Source: Symbiodinium natans (taxonomy: Eukaryota > Sar > Dinophyceae > Suessiales > Symbiodiniaceae). From it: a stretch of DNA of 64,000 bases. Below, piece after piece: positions 46,926-56,846 of this stretch; positions within the stretch are counted from its first letter, which is position 1; each line of letters begins with the position of its first letter. The translations under genes and the position numbers were made by a program. A model generated the notes under the pieces. That model did not search any database. It saw nothing but the letters and a program-made list of their open reading frames with translations, and had not been told where the DNA came from. Location of the stretch: assembly GCA_905221605.1 (NCBI GenBank), contig CAJNDS010002512.1:624360-688359 (forward strand), given 5' to 3'.

Positions 46926-47066
46926 ATGTTCAAGCATTTTGAGGTCCAAGGGCGCGCAGTGAAGCTGAAGCTGGCTCCAGGACCGATGGGCTTGCACAAC
47001 ACGCTCGAAAGGTTTTGGACTATCCCTGACCTGACTTCTATGGACTTGGCATCCTTGGAACCCTGA
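46926..47066 (+). CDS. coding-like ORF, 46 codons, unidentified
   Basis: The frame starts at ATG and ends at TGA, reading MFKHFEVQGRAVKLKLAPGP then MGLHNTLERFWTIPDL and TSMDLASLEP. Composition is protein-like. The opposite strand is open over the same interval and reads almost as well (an 84-codon frame), so strand is uncertain; I prefer + because every joinable exon is +. It could be an exon rather than a whole gene. Confidence 0.3.
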   Translation: MFKHFEVQGRAVKLKLAPGPMGLHNTLERFWTIPDLTSMDLASLEP

Positions 47067-47377
47067 GGCTTCTTCAGTCCGAGAACTGTAGCGCGGCCCC
47101 AAACACTCAAGCAATCTCAAGCACTCAAACCAGGCCTGCTTCCCATGTCCTCAAGGACGCGCGGGCTACTTAGAACCCTTTGTCGTGGATGGTCCGCTGA
47201 AACAGCCTTTGGACGACTACCTTTCTGGCTCAAGCCGCAACGACGCCTGGAGGCTTAAGAGGGATCTTAACTTCATGACTTTCGTTTCGAGCCACACCGT
47301 CGCTCTATGAACGAGGAAGCATACCATGCTACAAAAGTGTCCAGCGTCAGCGTGTGGAACTTCAGTGTTTAAAAGAG

Positions 47378-47551
47378 CGAAAGGGTTGGAGAAATTAAAG
47401 CAGCGAGACTGGCGCGCATTGGGGCTTCACCACCAGGAGCCGCCGCTTATAGGCCCGAAATTGAGGGTCACGGCCAGGAGCAGCGGAATTGTGGAATTTG
47501 GATGAAATCATGCACATCACGGTCGCAATCAAAGAGGACGTTGATGTAAAT
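47378..47551 (+). CDS. weak coding-like island
   Basis: Frame reads GEIKAARLARIGASPPGAAA then YRPEIEGHGQEQ and runs on to a stop at about 47550. No family and no clear donor. Confidence 0.25.
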
Positions 47552-48256
47552 GCTCAACTAACAGTCAAGTCTTTATGACGGGGTCAGCAAATCAATGAGG
47601 GCCGTGGTGGAAAGGGCTTTTTCTAAACAGTGCAAGTGCTTGGTTCCATGCTGGCCCCCCTTGGTATCTGCACGAATTGTTTCTTGCTGGTAAACTGGTA
47701 GAGTCGTGTGTCCATGCGGACATCTCCATGTGCGTGGACACACCCATGCCATGCAGCACTCTTGTAGGCAGGACCCGGTGCCCCGAAGTCTCTCCTGAAA
47801 ACAAGAAGACAGCCCGAAGTTGGTTGCAAAGGAAGCCTGGGTGGAGCCTCCAATGGTGCAGTCGGCGCTGCATGCCATCCCACGCCTGCACAGGGTGTCC
47901 TTTGAGGAGTGTCGTGCATCATTTGCTTCTTCACGAGCCGTGCAGTCGCGCAGTGCGGCTTTTCCCGGTTGTGCTGCATGTGGCACAGGAATGTCGATGG
48001 TACATGGTTCGGGCTGTGATTTTTGGTAGTGTGCATCAAGAATGGCAGGTCCAGAAATGACTGTGCTTCACCTTCAGATCCAGACTTGTGCAGCCATGTG
48101 TGTGGTGAGTTGTTTGCGCGTATGATCAAGCACACTTGTCAAACCAGCAGCATGCGCAGAATCCAGAGAGAAACAACAACAAAAACAAACAGTTTTAGCA
48201 CAGTTCAGCCTGCAGTGTCCTTAGTGCTGGCATAGCATAACCCCAGCGTCTTCGCA

Positions 48257-48425
48257 AAACATGAGATGCCATGAAGAGACCAAGCCAAGACGAAGACAGG
48301 GCCACTTCAACATGAATCCAGAAGTGGTTGCTGACCTTTGCGAGAGTAACTTGAAGGTCTTTTCGTCGGTTGGAAAAGATCAACCGCACACTCGAACATT
48401 CCGTTGCGAAACATGCATCCCTTGA
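48257..48425 (+). CDS. coding-like island, unidentified
   Basis: Reads HFNMNPEVVADLCESNLK then VFSSVGKDQPHTRTFRCET before a stop at about 48423. AGGGCC at 48300 could be the AG|G acceptor. The opposite strand is open as well. A CxxC-like RCETC lies at the end. Confidence 0.3.
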
Positions 48426-49675
48426 GACGTAGTTCTACGTTCGTGCGGATTTAGACTGGCACCCCAAAAGGCCCCAACTAGCAAACTCCGCATTCTTGGG
48501 AGGAGCTGTACCCAAACGATCGGAGGGAGGCGATGCTCTTGGCCGTGAATCGTGGTGCGAATTTTCGTATGCTTGTATAAGGTTGGAGATTAAGGTTGGA
48601 CTATAATTAGCATTGTCAGGGTTGCTGCAAAGCAGCTGAGGATGGAAGCAGACGCCCGCGAAACCCATGCGCAGCAGCAGCTGTCGAGATCCCCATCACC
48701 AGACAAGCGGGGGCACCGGAGCGTTCGCAACCCTCCCCCTGCGGCCATGAACCATGCAGCAGGCAAGATTTTCTGAGATTGTCAGGGCAGATCAGTCACA
48801 ACAGTTGTGCCAGGATCGTTTTCGGAAACCGGTGCGGTAGCATTGGGTGCGACGGAAGAAGCCTGACATCCTAATACCAATATCCTCAAGCCGTTAGCAG
48901 GAATCTCCATGTCGCCTGCTCCAGCTCCGCTGTCCCCCGTGTCGCGGGCCCCCGTGCCCACTGTCATTCGTGGGCCTGCACACATTGCAACTTGCTTGGT
49001 CAAGGGGCACGTTGGGGTGGTTGCATGCAGGTACAACCATTTTTTTCACACAAGGAGCGCAGGGGCTGCTTGCATTGCATCAGAATTGATTTCACTCCAT
49101 GCTCTGGGTTTCGAAGCTTATTAAGGCAAGCGTCACGCGAGGCCGCGTGGCCGACAAGCGCTCCATAGCTGAGTTCGGAACATTTCGGCATGACTTTTTT
49201 ATAAAGGGCTTCAGTGCTGCTGGTGCAAGGTGTGTATTGAGAGTACGTCCATTCGTGCAAGAACGCCATCGCATAGTTTGCCAGTGTGCAGGCCGTTCTA
49301 AGAACAACGATGCACAACACGAGTGCGAAGCCAGATTGCAGTCGCCGACTCTAGTAGTTTCATCGCTTGGTGGATATGTGTCGACCTAGCAGCTAGCAGG
49401 TTCCCATGATGAAAAACCTGCACCCACAGTTTACGTGCAAACCGCAGCAAGCCTTCAAGTGAACATCCGTCGCTGTGCATCCGCCATCAAAGTTCAAAAG
49501 CGAAACCGCCGAGTCGGGTTCCGGGCCCGACTGTATCGGTGTGCTCCGGGTGCCTAAGTTTTCGCTGCATGTTTGTTTAATGAATCTCCTGCCGCTGGTG
49601 TCACGTAAGTGGTGCCGGCCCTTCGTAAACTCAGCTGGCAGTTAAATGGGACATTTTGGAATTGTACCAGGTAGC

Positions 49676-49713
49676 TCTTTCTCTCTTTCTCTCTCTTTCT
49701 CTCTTTCTCTCTT

Positions 49714-49745
<32 letters not shown>

Positions 49746-49759
49746 TCTCTCTCTCTCTC
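49676..49759. repeat. (CT)n array with CTTT variants
   Basis: 84 bp of pure pyrimidine, CT units with regularly spaced CTTT units in the first two thirds, then perfect CT. It is the longest microsatellite in the window. Confidence 0.95.
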
Positions 49760-50659
49760 AGTTGACATGTCCAAGCCTAGCTGAGTGTTGCATAGAGGCT
49801 AGGAGATTTTTCTTGATGAATTGCGAGCCTTCTCGCTGCACTCGACTTCGGCGCCGGAGCAAAAACCTTCGAAGCCCCAAGCCCTGAATGGCAGCGAGGC
49901 TCTGTTTCTCCGCAGAGGCGGATCTCAGTGTCTCCTGCTCCCACAAGGCCACCACGACCTGTCAAGTTTGGCTTAGGCTTTCTGGGAATGCCATAGGCTT
50001 GTTGTAGAATTAGGTGGGCGTGTCATGGGCTTAGGCGCATGTATCGGAAGGCCAGTCGGGCTTTTTTTTGAAGAGAAACATGAAGACCTGCTCCTGGGGC
50101 ATCCAGAGCTGTATGTCTATCCATTAGGCTTCCGAGGCTTGAGCCTGATTCACCCAAAGCCCGTGAAACCGTAGACAGAGGGCCCGTAGGCGTCGGTTTC
50201 GTTGCTCCCACCGAAGCCACACCCGAAGGCCCCCCGTGCTGGTATTCGGCACCGCCCCGCCGAGCCCCAGCCCTGTGCGGGCGAGGAAGGTTGTGGAGGC
50301 AGGAACTGCAAGACAGGAGGAAGTCAGCAAAGCAGGTAGTTTGAGGGAGTTGTTTTTTCTGTAGGCTCAGCTCTCGTGGCTACGCACCAAAAGGGCCTCA
50401 GATAGATTTTCAGTGCACGGCCAGTCCATCGAAAGAGTGGACATGTCCAGCCCACACCAAGTTGCCTTCCACAGTATGCAAATTCAATCAAGTATGCATG
50501 TACAACGCGGATCACGGGTGTTCATGGGTGAAGGGGCGCTTTCTTTCAAAGGTGCATCTTGTGACAGACTTCTTTTTCTTGAGTGAACTCGCGAATGGCT
50601 CAGCACTGCGTAGCCGGAGCTCGACGCAACACCAAGACTGCGGGCAAACAGGTCAACCC

Positions 50660-50772
50660 ACAACGCGCGAATGGGGGGGGGGGGGGGGGTAGCATTTTTT
50701 GGCACCTGCGTGGCTAGAACCCACTGTTCCCCACCCCCCTCCCCCGCCCCCCCCCCCCCATTCGTCGAGTTG
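50660..50772. repeat. inverted poly-G / poly-C foldback
   Basis: The left arm CAACGCGCGAAT runs into 17 G (50673-50689). The right arm is a C-rich run (50731-50759) followed by ATTCGTCGAGTTG. The outer 12-13 bp are imperfect inverted copies, so the homopolymers sit inside a terminal inverted repeat. Confidence 0.7.
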
Positions 50773-51931
50773 AGATGGGGTTGGGAATTTTGGCTTTGGC
50801 ACGTTTGGGGCTTGAAACCGGTGTCCCGCCCAGCCGAACTGAATACCAACTCCCCCTTCTCGGCTCGAAGTCGCGGCGGGTTGGGAACAGCGGTATCTGG
50901 CCCCAATACGTGCCAGCAAGCGGAGGTTGCTTTGGCGCCGTTTGTGCGAGGGCTTCAATATGTGGAGATGGCTGACCCAGACTCATACCAAAACGCCTAT
51001 CTCTAGGTTCAGTTGCTTCCGTATAAACACCTTAATGTAGCTTTGGAACCGAGGGAAGTACCGACTGCGTGATTCTTCGCGAAAAACTGCAAAAATCTGG
51101 AGTTAAAATGGTTTTTCAAGACCCAACGCACACAAAGGGCCGGGTTACCCAGACCCACACCGAAGACAATGCTCGTCTCCGGGTTCGGTTGTTTCCGGAC
51201 CAAGACGAGAAGCCGCGGAGCCAAAATGATTCCTCCTTGGCAGGACACAGCAGAAGCAATTAAGCTTGGAGTTTCTTGCTTCCGACGACCCAGCATCTCC
51301 AGCATAGGCCTGGAAGAAATATCTGTGGATTTCATTCCTTTTCGCTTCTGGGGGTTCGCACCCTGCCAACTTCAAGTAGCTCCCACTTTTCCTTTCAGCT
51401 CTTGTAGTTTTTTCGGAGCACGGCTCCGCATGGCTCCGCTCTGCTCCGCCTGCAAGGCCGCACCCGCCGTAACATTTGCACCGGCACCGTTGCCGGAGCC
51501 TCGCACCCAAGAGGTGGTGCGCCAGGCCGCTTTGTGGGTTAGGTCTGGAATTGATGCCGAACCCTCAGCACAACTCTTGGGATGCATGAGAGGTACTAGC
51601 TCCAAGGGTTGGAAAGGTGTCCGCTAGCGGTAGGTTTTAAGAATTCCTGGGCCGCAGCCGAAATACCTTGAACTCCTGCACAGCCCCGACTACACGTCAA
51701 ACCCGCTACAGTCCCAGCCTAAGCTGGGATGGAGCGAAAGATCCGACAGCGTGCAATTAGCTTGGGCAGTGGAAAAGGGCGTGGGAACTTGGAGGCTAGA
51801 ATTTGTGACTCAGATGGTGTGAGGCTTCTGTAGTTCAGCTGTAGTCGTCTAAGACTGAGCCCATAACACGTGACTTTCACACTTCGAGGGCTCTTGAGCT
51901 TGAAGGCTTGATTTCATGTGCCGGCCCATAG

Positions 51932-52018
51932 ATGTGGTGCCAGAGTGGAGAAAGCGTGCCAGGACTTTGCAGCTTCCGTGGAGCCACAAAAGCTTCTTTC
52001 TCTAAAGGAGCTTCAGGA
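51932..52018 (+). CDS. helical exon, unidentified
   Basis: Follows CCCATAG and reads CGARVEKACQDFAASVEPQK then LLSLKELQ, ending at CTTCAG before GAGGCC (GA donor). Strong amphipathic helix character. It may belong with the coiled-coil exon 450 bp downstream. Confidence 0.4.
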
Positions 52019-52476
52019 GGCCGCTTGGGACTGTTGGGCCGTCGGATTTGTGTCGTCAGGTGTTGGCGCACGAGTTGGGTGGGGCCAGTTCCCGGCAAGC
52101 TTCATGAATCCAGGGAAGTTGTTCACCCTCTCGCGACGCAGGAGTCTTAGAGTCTTAGAGTATATAGCGGTTTCGTGTATTTATATCGAACAGAGACGGG
52201 TTGGCAACACCTGGCAACACTTGCCTGCAGGACACACGGGGAGAGAGTGAGTTGCTTTCCTTGGGTTTGGTTCCAGCAGGGATCAACACAGCACAAAGGG
52301 GCAAGCTGTGAGGGCTATTGAGCTGTTGGAGCCAGCGATGTAGTAGCTAAACGATCCAACACAGAAGGGCACAAATGCAGTTATGCCATGGTAACTAGGC
52401 AAGTTGCACGCCACAGTTCTTGAACAAATCATGCCGAACGCCGCATTTGATTTCCACAGCCTCCTCTGCTGCACAG

Positions 52477-52620
52477 GCTTTTACCGCGTTGAAGAGCGAG
52501 GTTATCACACTACAACATGAGCTCCAGTCAATGCGTGCTCGGGCCAATGATGATCTTGGCCATGGACCTGTTGAGCAGGCATCGCTGGTGCAACACACTG
52601 ACGACATCGCGGCAGCGGAG
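52477..52620 (+). CDS. coiled-coil exon
   Basis: After a strong acceptor (CTCCTCTGCTGCACAG|G) the frame reads ALKSEVITLQHELQSMRAR, a heptad-like helix, then continues into the first copy of the tandem duplication (VEQASLVQHTDDIAAAETD). The 3' edge is not defined. No family can be named from a coiled coil. Confidence 0.4.
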
Positions 52621-52962
52621 ACTGACAGCAGTGAGGAGGCATCCACCAAGCAAAGCTGTCGAAACCTGCAGCGCAGTTGGTCTGCATGGTCGCCGCTGAC
52701 GAGAACATGAGCAGGCCCAGCAAAACGAGCCAAGCTGCCTTGGGTACGGCCGGGCCAATGATCATCTAGACCTTGGACCTGTGGAGCAAGCAACGAGGGT
52801 GCAACACGCTGATGACATCTTGGCAGCGGAGGCTAACACTGAGGAGGCGCTGGGAAAGCTGTCGAAACCTGCCGAGCAGTCGGTCTGCATGGTCTCCGCT
52901 GACCAGAACGTGAGCAGGCCCAGCAAAACGAGCCGAACAGCCTTGGCAAAGGCGGATGGCAT
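52541..52962 (+). repeat. 211-bp tandem duplication, two diverged copies
   Basis: Copy 1 is 52541-52751 and copy 2 is 52752 to about 52962. Shared words include GAGCAGGCCCAGCAAAACGA (with one base changed or fewer) and AAAGCTGTCGAAACCTGC. Copy 2 is open on + (EEALGKLSKPAEQSVCMV and on to a stop at 52983). In copy 1 an 11-base segment replaces 6 bases near 52640, which shifts the frame. Differences fall at first and second codon positions as often as third, so this frame shows no clear purifying selection. Both copies are also open on the - strand. Confidence 0.75.
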
Positions 52963-53156
52963 GCGCATGACAGTGGTTTCATGCTAAGGCCATCCTAGGC
53001 ATGGGCAACTGAACAAGAGCTGCCTACATATCACATGGATGCACCTTCCGCTTCGCCATGACCGCTCAACGCACACACACCACCCAAGCATCCCACATCG
53101 CACCTGTCAAAAGCATATACATGGCAAGTTATGATGGGATGTCATAGTCTTTCTAG

Positions 53157-53485
53157 GGCTATGCAGGCTTTACAGCTTCATAGCACAGACAGCCTTGATA
53201 CGATACACTGCAGCGCAACTTTTGCCGTAAGCTTGCTGGCAATGGCGCAGGCAAGCATGGCAAGCTTTGATCATGACCGTCATGTTCCATGGCTTCTGGT
53301 TGACGGTCAGTTTTGTGGGGTCTCGGGGTCTTGCAGCGCAGATTCTAAACGCCTGCTGCAAGCAAGGTTTTGCTAAGCCGCGAGGTTTGGGTTTTTGCTT
53401 TTTCGCAGGGCTTGGCGGCTTAGCACCTGGGGATGAGAGTTACAAGACCAGCTTAAGGACCTGCATGCAGCAATCTGACAGCTAA
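53157..53485 (+). CDS. GILT-like thiol reductase, last two exons
   Basis: GILT (gamma-interferon-inducible lysosomal thiol reductase) family proteins reduce disulfides in acidic compartments through an N-terminal CxxC/CxxS. Exon 1 (53157-53305) follows GTCTTTCTAG and ends at GTTGACG before GTCAGT. It reads LDTIHCSATFAVSLLAMA then SFDHDRHVPWLLVDG, matching the family C-terminal pattern: I-x-x-C, about 15 residues, T/S-x-x-L/F-x-x-x-H-x-(Y/H)-VPW-(V/L)-x-V-(N/D)-G. Exon 2 (53409-53485) follows a T-rich acceptor (GCTTTTTCGCAG), joins in phase 1 and reads GLGGLAPGDESYKTSLRTCM before TAA at 53483, consistent with the family's final Y...C helix. The N-terminal exons with the active site were not found upstream. 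Confidence 0.5.
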
Positions 53486-53809
53486 CGGCCTTTAGGACAT
53501 GAAAGCCCCAAGCCCAACTTTCTCCCAGAACGGTGGCTGTCTTTGCACGCCCCTGCGCTGTTACTGCGTGCATTCAGGCGTGCACTTTCAAGCTTTTCAA
53601 GCCTCTTGAACCCCCCAAATCTCAGAAAAATCATGCAGGACCGACCGCAGCTATGTGCAGGAAAATCTTAACCTTGAGCCCTCCCTGAGAGGTCACGCAG
53701 AGCTATGAGCTCGGGTCTCCAAACCGTGACACCAGCCATGGCCTTGAGTGAGGGTTTAAGAGGGCTCGTACTCGTATGTGGAAGCGCCTGCTGAGGTGTG
53801 TTGCTGCAG

Positions 53810-56800
53810 GAGGAGGAGCCCGTGCATGATCCACCGCCGGTAAAGACCCTCCTCCTGGCCTTCCTGATCATGTTCCAAGGATGGGTCGGATGGGTTTGGG
53901 CTTGTGTTTTGGTGCATTGTTTAGTGCCGTTGTCTGTGCCTTTTTTGGGTTCTGGGATGTTCTGGGTTCGCAACTGACATTTAGCTGATTTCAAAAGCGG
54001 CCAAAGCGTATCTCCCCAGGACGGGTCGGAGGGGGAAGAAACCTGAAATTCCTACATCACCCCCATTGCCATTGAAAACCCGGCCCAGTTCGAAAATTGA
54101 CAAATGCACGTGAGTCAAGACACACATCGGAATCAAAGTGCCGCCGACCAACACAGAGAAACGGCAGAAACTTTGGCAGATCTTGGCAGGTCCGCAAAAC
54201 GGCATTCTGGAGCCTCGATAGGGGCGGTGGTTCGAGGCACCTCAAATGTACAAGAAAGGCAACACCGCGGAATACCAGCAGGCTTTTTACTCTGAAGCAA
54301 CGGTTTTTCGGAGGAGCAAAGCCGATACTCAAGATTCCCTACTAAACCTCGCCTTTATGGTAAGGGGGTGTATACGTCGATGGTTCTCTAGGTGAGTGTT
54401 GTAGGACTTCGAGAGCTTCCCTAGCCCTAGGCCGATTAAGCAATGCACGAAAGCTTCGACTGCCTGAATGGAAACCTCACACCCTGGACCTGGCACTTGT
54501 CGATATATGCGCATCATCTTCCTGTGGCGGCCTTGCGCATTTCGGATGATCCCTGAAGTCAATCAAAAACAACAACCAACATCTTTAAGCGCCTACAACT
54601 GCAAAGCCTGATCCTCAAAGCTGCAGTCCGGGAGGATACGGAGTTATGAATGGCAACCCTCAGCATGTGACCCGGCCTTGGGGAGCTTCAGGGCTCAGGG
54701 TTATTCACCGGTTACCGTGGAAATGGGCCAGCACAGAATGGACGCGTGACTTGCAGACTCAGACTCAATTCCTTCGACGAAAACCGTCATCCCGAGGCAC
54801 TGAAGATGAAGCTTGACTTGGCGCCGGGTCAAGATGGCGCGTTCCAAGATGCAACAGCGTCCTTTCAGCTGTCCAAGCTGCTCATGCGGATCCTGCAAAT
54901 CTCTCTGCTGGTGTTCCTGCAGCCCAATGGCATTGTTTACCTGTCCTACGCCGCCTGCACTGAATAGTCGGAGCAGGGTTTGTGTCCGCCCTTCCAGGAC
55001 ATCACCCTATCACCCTAGAGCCAAGCCCAACAGTCCAGTCCTCAACACGGGCCGCAACCAATCCCCACCGTTGCCTCATCTGTTCGAGTGTGAGAGTCGA
55101 AAATCGCAAGCATCGACAGCATGTCATGAGTCATGTCGGCTTGAACTGCAGAGGTCATTATGTTTGTGGCAGTGCTTGTCCCGGTGGCCTTGGTTTGGTG
55201 CGCCGACATGACAGACCTGTCCGTGGTGTACCTGCAGTACACCCTTGGAGGTCGGTTCGGGGTGCCGTGTTTGGGAAGATATAGGCCGCAGGGAGGAGAT
55301 GGGCGGTTTAATTCTGCAATTGCTGGTTCAAGCTTCGGGGACTAACTTGACCCAACCACCTTACAGTAAATCAGAGGAGAAAGAGCTGCAGCCCAAAACA
55401 TAAAACCCGACAAGAACACTGGCCGTGCTTTTACAACAAAGGGGACCCTGAAAAAATCTTGCAAACCGGAGGCCCCGAGCCTGAAAACTTGAACATTCTG
55501 CAAATAGCTATCTAGTTACAGGATTGGCGATTGCAACAACTGGTTTGCTAATTCTTGATTCGCCGTTTGGGGCAGGCATTGCCGTGGGCCTCTTTGAGGG
55601 CACTTTCCTCAGTGTAATCAGCGTACTTGGCATCTCGCCTGCATGTGAGAGGCACTGTCGTCGAAGAAGACGCTCACATCCGATGGCTCTCCCAGCCTCA
55701 ACCACCTCAACCCTTAGGGTTTAGGGCCCTAAACCCTAAACCCTAAACCCTAAACCCTAAACCCTAAACCCTAAACCCTAAACCCTAAACGATTCAATTG
55801 CTCAAAAACAAGCCCAGGCAAGAATACCAAGACTTTCGCCATCATGGGGGCACCCCTGGGCTTCGCGGTCCACAACATCCTTCTGGGAACGTTCCAGCAG
55901 TGGGGCATGCCAGGAGCTCAGATGTTTTGGGTTGAGGCCAGTTTACTCCGAGGCGGGACGGGGGCAAAGGGCCGAGCCTCGCAAAACCCTGCCCAGTGGA
56001 ATCACCTGATGCATCACGTCTTGGAATCAAATGATTCATCCGTCCCATGATTGGCTTTCTTGGCGCCCAGCACTTCCACTCCCCAGAATGCCAGAAGAGC
56101 AGTAGCAAAGAGAGACGTCCTTGCAGAACCCGGGCCTCCAAAATGACCCGCGGAATAGTGCCCTGCAGAGTCCTCCTAGTTGTTCCTTTTTTTCACAGGC
56201 CTCCACCCTTCATCATCCTATAGCTTGCAACCCAACCTCTGACCCTGTAGCATCTTGATCCCGAGACGTAAATCATGTTATACTGGCCCCTCCGACGACC
56301 AGGCCGGTGGTAGTTTACTACATCTACTCGGCTGTTTGCTTGCCCTTTGCCATGGCTTGGCGCTTAGTTGGATCATGATCGAGCTTATGCGGGCTTCGAA
56401 GGTATGAAGTTGTGAAGTTACGGTATGGCGGCGGCAACTTGGGAGTGAACATTTGGGGGGCTTAATGGTGGGTACGGCGACCGTGTTTTGCGGCGATGCT
56501 GCATGGATCCAGGGACGTGACCTTGATACCGATGCAATAGAGTGAGCCGCCGCCATCGCACTGCTTCTGCCCAGGGTCCCGAGGGCAACCCGTCCCCGTC
56601 GGCTCTTGTGCCATCTTACTACTGTATAATATAGGGATCGGAATAATTACTGATAATATCCCCTTATGGTCCCTTTATAGTTATCCTATAATAACCCCCA
56701 AAATCCTGTGTTAATTATTAAGGCCCCTGCTACTACCCCACTACGCCATCTCCGAATTTCCCATCGTGGGCACCGGGCCACCTTAAACGCTTTGCTGCAG

Positions 56801-56846
56801 GTCATCTTCTACTACAAGGCGCCACCTGCGGAAGCGAACTCCCAGG
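53810..56846 (+). CDS. polytopic membrane protein, partial, six exons in phase
   Basis: Exons: 53810-53879 (EEEPVHDPPP then KTLLLAFLIMFQ), 54858-54934 (KLLMRILQISLLVFL), 55154-55250 (VIMFVAVLVPVALVWCADMT), 55522-55644 (LAIATTGLLILDSPFGAG then VGLFEGTFLSVISVLGI), 55818-55936 (APLGFAVHNILLGTFQQWG) and 56801-56846 (VIFYYKAPPAEAN). All five junctions keep phase without a stop. Donors are GA, GT, GT, GT (GTGAGA) and GC, and the last exon ends at GTAAAG. Five to six hydrophobic segments indicate a multi-pass membrane protein, with an acidic, proline-containing cytoplasmic-type lead. I do not recognise the family; a carrier is likely. Neither end is defined. Intron 4 contains the telomere-repeat array. 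Confidence 0.6.
55714..55790. repeat. interstitial telomere-type array in head-to-head orientation
   Basis: Nine perfect CCCTAAA units run from 55727 to 55789. Immediately upstream the opposite orientation (TTAGGGTTTAGGG) abuts it, making the 26-bp palindrome 55714-55739, whose centre is GGGTTTAGGGCCCTAAACCC. The unit is the Arabidopsis-type telomere repeat that dinoflagellates use. The array lies in predicted intron 4 (55645-55817) of the membrane protein gene. Confidence 0.95.
56600..56740. other. AT-rich patch
   Basis: A markedly AT-rich stretch (around TATAATATAGGGATCGGAAT and TTAATTATTAAGG) in otherwise mid-GC DNA, inside predicted intron 5 of the membrane protein gene. No ORF. Confidence 0.6.

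Larger units (their letters stand above)
48426..51931. other. no gene recognised
   Basis: Mostly non-coding. It contains the CT array (49676-49759) and the poly-G/poly-C foldback (50660-50772). A + frame at 51430-51627 (RTQEVVRQAALWV) is weakly helical. Confidence 0.4.

Noticed and set aside
47214-47234. Possible dinoflagellate spliced-leader relic (ends TTTCTGGCTCAAG)
   Set aside because: The 3' 13-15 bases resemble the leader's end, but the upstream part does not match and no retrogene-like ORF follows.
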